Assembly: GCF_002831565.1 (NCBI RefSeq) | Contig: NZ_CP025096.1 | Location: forward strand, 992,001 to 1,056,000 | Reading direction: 5' to 3' | Length of the DNA stretch: 64,000 nt | From: Spirosoma pollinicola | GTDB taxonomy: Bacteria; Bacteroidota; Bacteroidia; Cytophagales; Spirosomataceae | Part shown: positions 61,969 to 64,000 of the stretch, in pieces | How positions within the stretch are numbered: the first letter of the stretch is position 1 | Layout: every line of letters starts with the position of its first letter | Program-made: the position numbers and the translations under genes | Notes under the pieces: generated by a model | Told to the model about the DNA's origin: nothing | The model's database searches: none | What the model saw: only the letters and a program-made list of their open reading frames with translations

Positions 61969-63180
61969 ATGAAAAGTCTATTAATTACACTCCTCCTTTT
62001 CTGCCTGATGGCTGCAAAGTCAGTCAATGAAACCCCTGTTTCCAATCCTCAATTCGTGGGGGGCGTTCCGCGTTTTACTACAGATGCAACTGGTAGCCCG
62101 TTGCTGAGTTGGGTAGAAAAAATCAGCGAAAAGGAAGCGGCATTTTATTTTGCCATTTCGTCTGATGGACAAACCTTCGGGGAGAAGATAAGGGTGAAGG
62201 CACCCCCCAATATATCCGTTCATGCCGAAGGAATGCCCAAAGTCGCGGTCAAAGCCGACGGGACACTACTGGCCGTTTTCGAAGTGCCAAACCCCACACC
62301 CGAATCACGCTTTGCCGGTGATTTACTGTACACGATGTCTACCGATAACGGGAAATCCTGGACTGAACCCGTGCCCGTTCATCAGAACGTGAAACCCGGT
62401 ACGAGCCATTCGTTTAGTGACATTACCCGACTGCCTAACGGCGAAATTGGCGTTGTATTCTTGGATGAGAAACTGCCGGGTCGGGAGGGACGACCGGTTG
62501 TATTCGCCCAAACAATAAAAGGCAAAGGTTTTGGCACGGCGGTACTGGTCGATGATAATGCCTGTCAATGCTGCCGAACGAATGTATTCGTGGACGCAAA
62601 AGAGAACATTCATCTGACCTACCGCGACTTACTACCCTCCGGTAAAACCGATGTGCCAGCCTCGCGCGACATCAGCACGGCGGTTTCGACTGATGGCGGG
62701 AAAACATTCGGAAAGCCGCAAGTGGTCTTTGCCGACCATTGGCAGGTGAACGCCTGTCCGCACGCCGGGCCGGTGGTGGCGCAACTGGGTAATGATATTC
62801 TGATGACGTGGTTCTCGGGGAAAGAAGACGCCGTTGGCTTACGACTGGCTCGTCTGGGTTCCGATAAATTAGCGTCGAGCGTGTTATCCAATCGGGCGAA
62901 GCATCCGCAGATAGCTACGGCGGGCAATCAACTGGTTTGGGTTTGGGATGAAGCTGTTTCGAAAGATGGTTCTAATCAGATGGGGTCGTTTGTGCAGCGA
63001 ATTGGCATGTGCACCTTTGCCGGGGGAGAAAGCAGCTCAACAACTTACCTGACCCCCGAAACCGTAGACGCGACCTATCCGGCTGTGCTCGCTACGAAAC
63101 AGGGTGTGCTGGTAGCCTATGAGCAGACGAAAGACAAAGGAAAGCCGGTAATTGTTGTGCGGCAATTAGCCGCTCAGTAA
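61969..63180 (+). CDS. Sialidase-fold (BNR-repeat) exported protein with CQCC motif
   Basis: About 403 residues from MKSLLITLLLFCLMAAKSVN, a signal peptide that sets the start at 61969 although the frame is open further upstream. BNR/Asp-box repeats occur (STDNGKSWTEPVP, STDGGKTFGKPQ) in a propeller fold. A DDNACQCCRTNVFVDAKENI segment and NACPHAGP supply Cys and His that could bind copper or form disulfides. Standard sialidase catalytic residues could not be confirmed, so glycosidase activity is uncertain. It follows the TonB receptor and may belong to the same metal-linked module. Confidence 0.85.
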   Translation: MKSLLITLLLFCLMAAKSVNETPVSNPQFVGGVPRFTTDATGSPLLSWVEKISEKEAAFYFAISSDGQTFGEKIRVKAPPNISVHAEGMPKVAVKADGTLLAVFEVPNPTPESRFAGDLLYTMSTDNGKSWTEPVPVHQNVKPGTSHSFSDITRLPNGEIGVVFLDEKLPGREGRPVVFAQTIKGKGFGTAVLVDDNACQCCRTNVFVDAKENIHLTYRDLLPSGKTDVPASRDISTAVSTDGGKTFGKPQVVFADHWQVNACPHAGPVVAQLGNDILMTWFSGKEDAVGLRLARLGSDKLASSVLSNRAKHPQIATAGNQLVWVWDEAVSKDGSNQMGSFVQRIGMCTFAGGESSSTTYLTPETVDATYPAVLATKQGVLVAYEQTKDKGKPVIVVRQLAAQ

Positions 63181-63186
63181 GTACAA

Positions 63187-63235
63187 GGATAAACGCAAAC
63201 AGGGCGTTAACTTGACGTCCTGTTTGCGTTTATCC
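63187..63235. terminator. Perfect 17-bp hairpin after the sialidase-fold gene
   Basis: GGATAAACGCAAACAGG (63187-63203) and CCTGTTTGCGTTTATCC (63219-63235) are exact complements, 6 bp after the stop codon. No U-tract follows, so it may be a REP-like hairpin that protects or ends the transcript. Confidence 0.65.
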
Positions 63236-63382
63236 CCTATCGGAATGCGTAGGCCAATCTAACAATAGGTGTGAAGTTCACGTTTTACGAACGGGGAGTT
63301 TGCGGCTAAAGGTTGCAAAATCGGCCTTGGCGGGCTTGTTCAACGAATCGTTTGTTAGAATGAGTCACTACCGGAAGATACT

Positions 63383-64000
63383 ATGCGCGTGTTGATCGTT
63401 GAAGATGAATGGGAAGTTGCTTCGCTCATTAAGGCCGGTCTGGAGGAGTATGACTTCGTACCCGACATTGCCGGTAACGCTATGGAGGCCCAGAAGCAAC
63501 TGGCCGATCATGAATATGAGGCTATTATACTGGACGTAAATCTGCCGGTAATTAGTGGGTTCGACTTATGCCGGATGATACGCAACCGATTTGATACGCT
63601 CCCTATATTGATTCTGACCGCCTTTGGCAGTACGGATAGCAAAGTGAATGGATTTGACGCAGGAGCCGATGATTATCTGGTAAAACCATTCGAATTTCGC
63701 GAACTGGTTGCCCGCCTGCGTGCCCTTAACCGGCGCAGTGGGGCCATGGCGCAGGAGGCTGTGGTGCTTAAAATTGCTGATCTTGAACTAAATCAGCAGA
63801 GTAAGACCGTAAAACGGGATAACCAGAAACTCATCCTGACCGCCCGGGAATTGGCCTTGCTGGAGTTTTTCCTGAAAAACCAGAACCGCGCCCTGACACG
63901 TAACGAAATCACGGAGCATGTCTGGGATATCAACTTCGACACAGGGACCAATCTTGTCGACGTGTATGTCAATTACCTCCGAAAAAAGATTGATAAGGAC
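63383..64000 (+). CDS. OmpR/PhoB-family response regulator, 3' end beyond window
   Basis: An open frame of 206 codons runs to the window edge. MRVLIVEDEWEVASLIKAGL gives the acidic pocket, Asp51 sits in AIILDVNLPVISGF, Thr in LILTAFG, and Lys in YLVKPFEFRELVARLRALNR. A winged-helix domain then starts (VKRDNQKLILTARELALLEF, NRALTRNEITEHVWDINFDT, NLVDVYVNYLRKKIDKD). It resembles CusR/CopR-type regulators of metal resistance. A cognate kinase is expected just past the window. A 200-bp gap with a hairpin separates it from the sialidase-fold gene. Confidence 0.93.
   Translation, partial: MRVLIVEDEWEVASLIKAGLEEYDFVPDIAGNAMEAQKQLADHEYEAIILDVNLPVISGFDLCRMIRNRFDTLPILILTAFGSTDSKVNGFDAGADDYLVKPFEFRELVARLRALNRRSGAMAQEAVVLKIADLELNQQSKTVKRDNQKLILTARELALLEFFLKNQNRALTRNEITEHVWDINFDTGTNLVDVYVNYLRKKIDKD

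Overview
The window looks like chromosome from a Bacteroidota bacterium of the order Cytophagales, most likely Spirosoma or a close relative. The grounds are the gene families: a Reg_prop sensor kinase, LytTR regulators, a DUF3500-HupE pair, a TonB receptor with a carboxypeptidase-like N-terminal domain, a GH43 enzyme, and an alkaline-ceramidase-like protein of a kind expected in sphingolipid-making bacteria. Genes generally lack strong Shine-Dalgarno sequences. No rRNA and no CRISPR array is present. There is one tRNA, tRNA-Lys(CTT), at 27241-27316.

Region by region. 1-660: an IS1-like transposase fragment and a small palindromic MITE-like insertion that supplies the end of a membrane-protein gene. 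1-8.7 kb: a large propeller histidine kinase, a secreted CAP protein, a NarL-type regulator, an orphan LytTR protein and an ECF sigma factor. 9.5-20 kb is accessory DNA: two related serine recombinases with similar upstream sequences bracket an AraC regulator, an aldo/keto reductase and a second reductase broken by a stop codon. Two decayed IS1182-type copies in inverted orientation, each 1503 bp, then bracket a lipoprotein gene. 19.5-26.9 kb carries mostly membrane proteins (outer-membrane barrel, DUF4239, DedA, DUF92, ceramidase-like) and an AraC regulator. 27-29 kb holds the tRNA and a third serine recombinase, split by a stop codon.

29.6-34.6 kb is a LytS/LytTR two-component pair followed by DUF3500 lipoprotein and HupE/UreJ genes, with repeated CCCC-containing motifs in between. 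35-42 kb appears to be a sigma-54 mini-regulon: a REC-AAA-HTH activator surrounded by HdeD-like, SDR/NDH-2 and NTF2-like/DsbA-like transcription units. Their upstream regions carry -24/-12-like sequences and a shared TGGAGTTTT-type motif. Three tandem paralogous TPR-HisKA_2 sensor kinases follow (42.1-49.5 kb) and may feed this activator.

49.5-54.1 kb is rich in mobile and repeat DNA: a frameshifted IS630 element, a REP-associated Y1 transposase bracketed by an exact 30-bp repeat, an MFS transporter, an acetyltransferase, and an IS200-like Y1 transposase between hairpin repeats and minisatellite-like tandem repeats. 54.1-58.9 kb contains GH43, CDF efflux, PAS and small protein genes. 59-64 kb is a probable metal-related module: small Cys-containing protein, TonB receptor, sialidase-fold protein with a CQCC motif, and the start of an OmpR regulator that runs off the window. 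Long, near-perfect inverted repeats of several unrelated families recur between genes.
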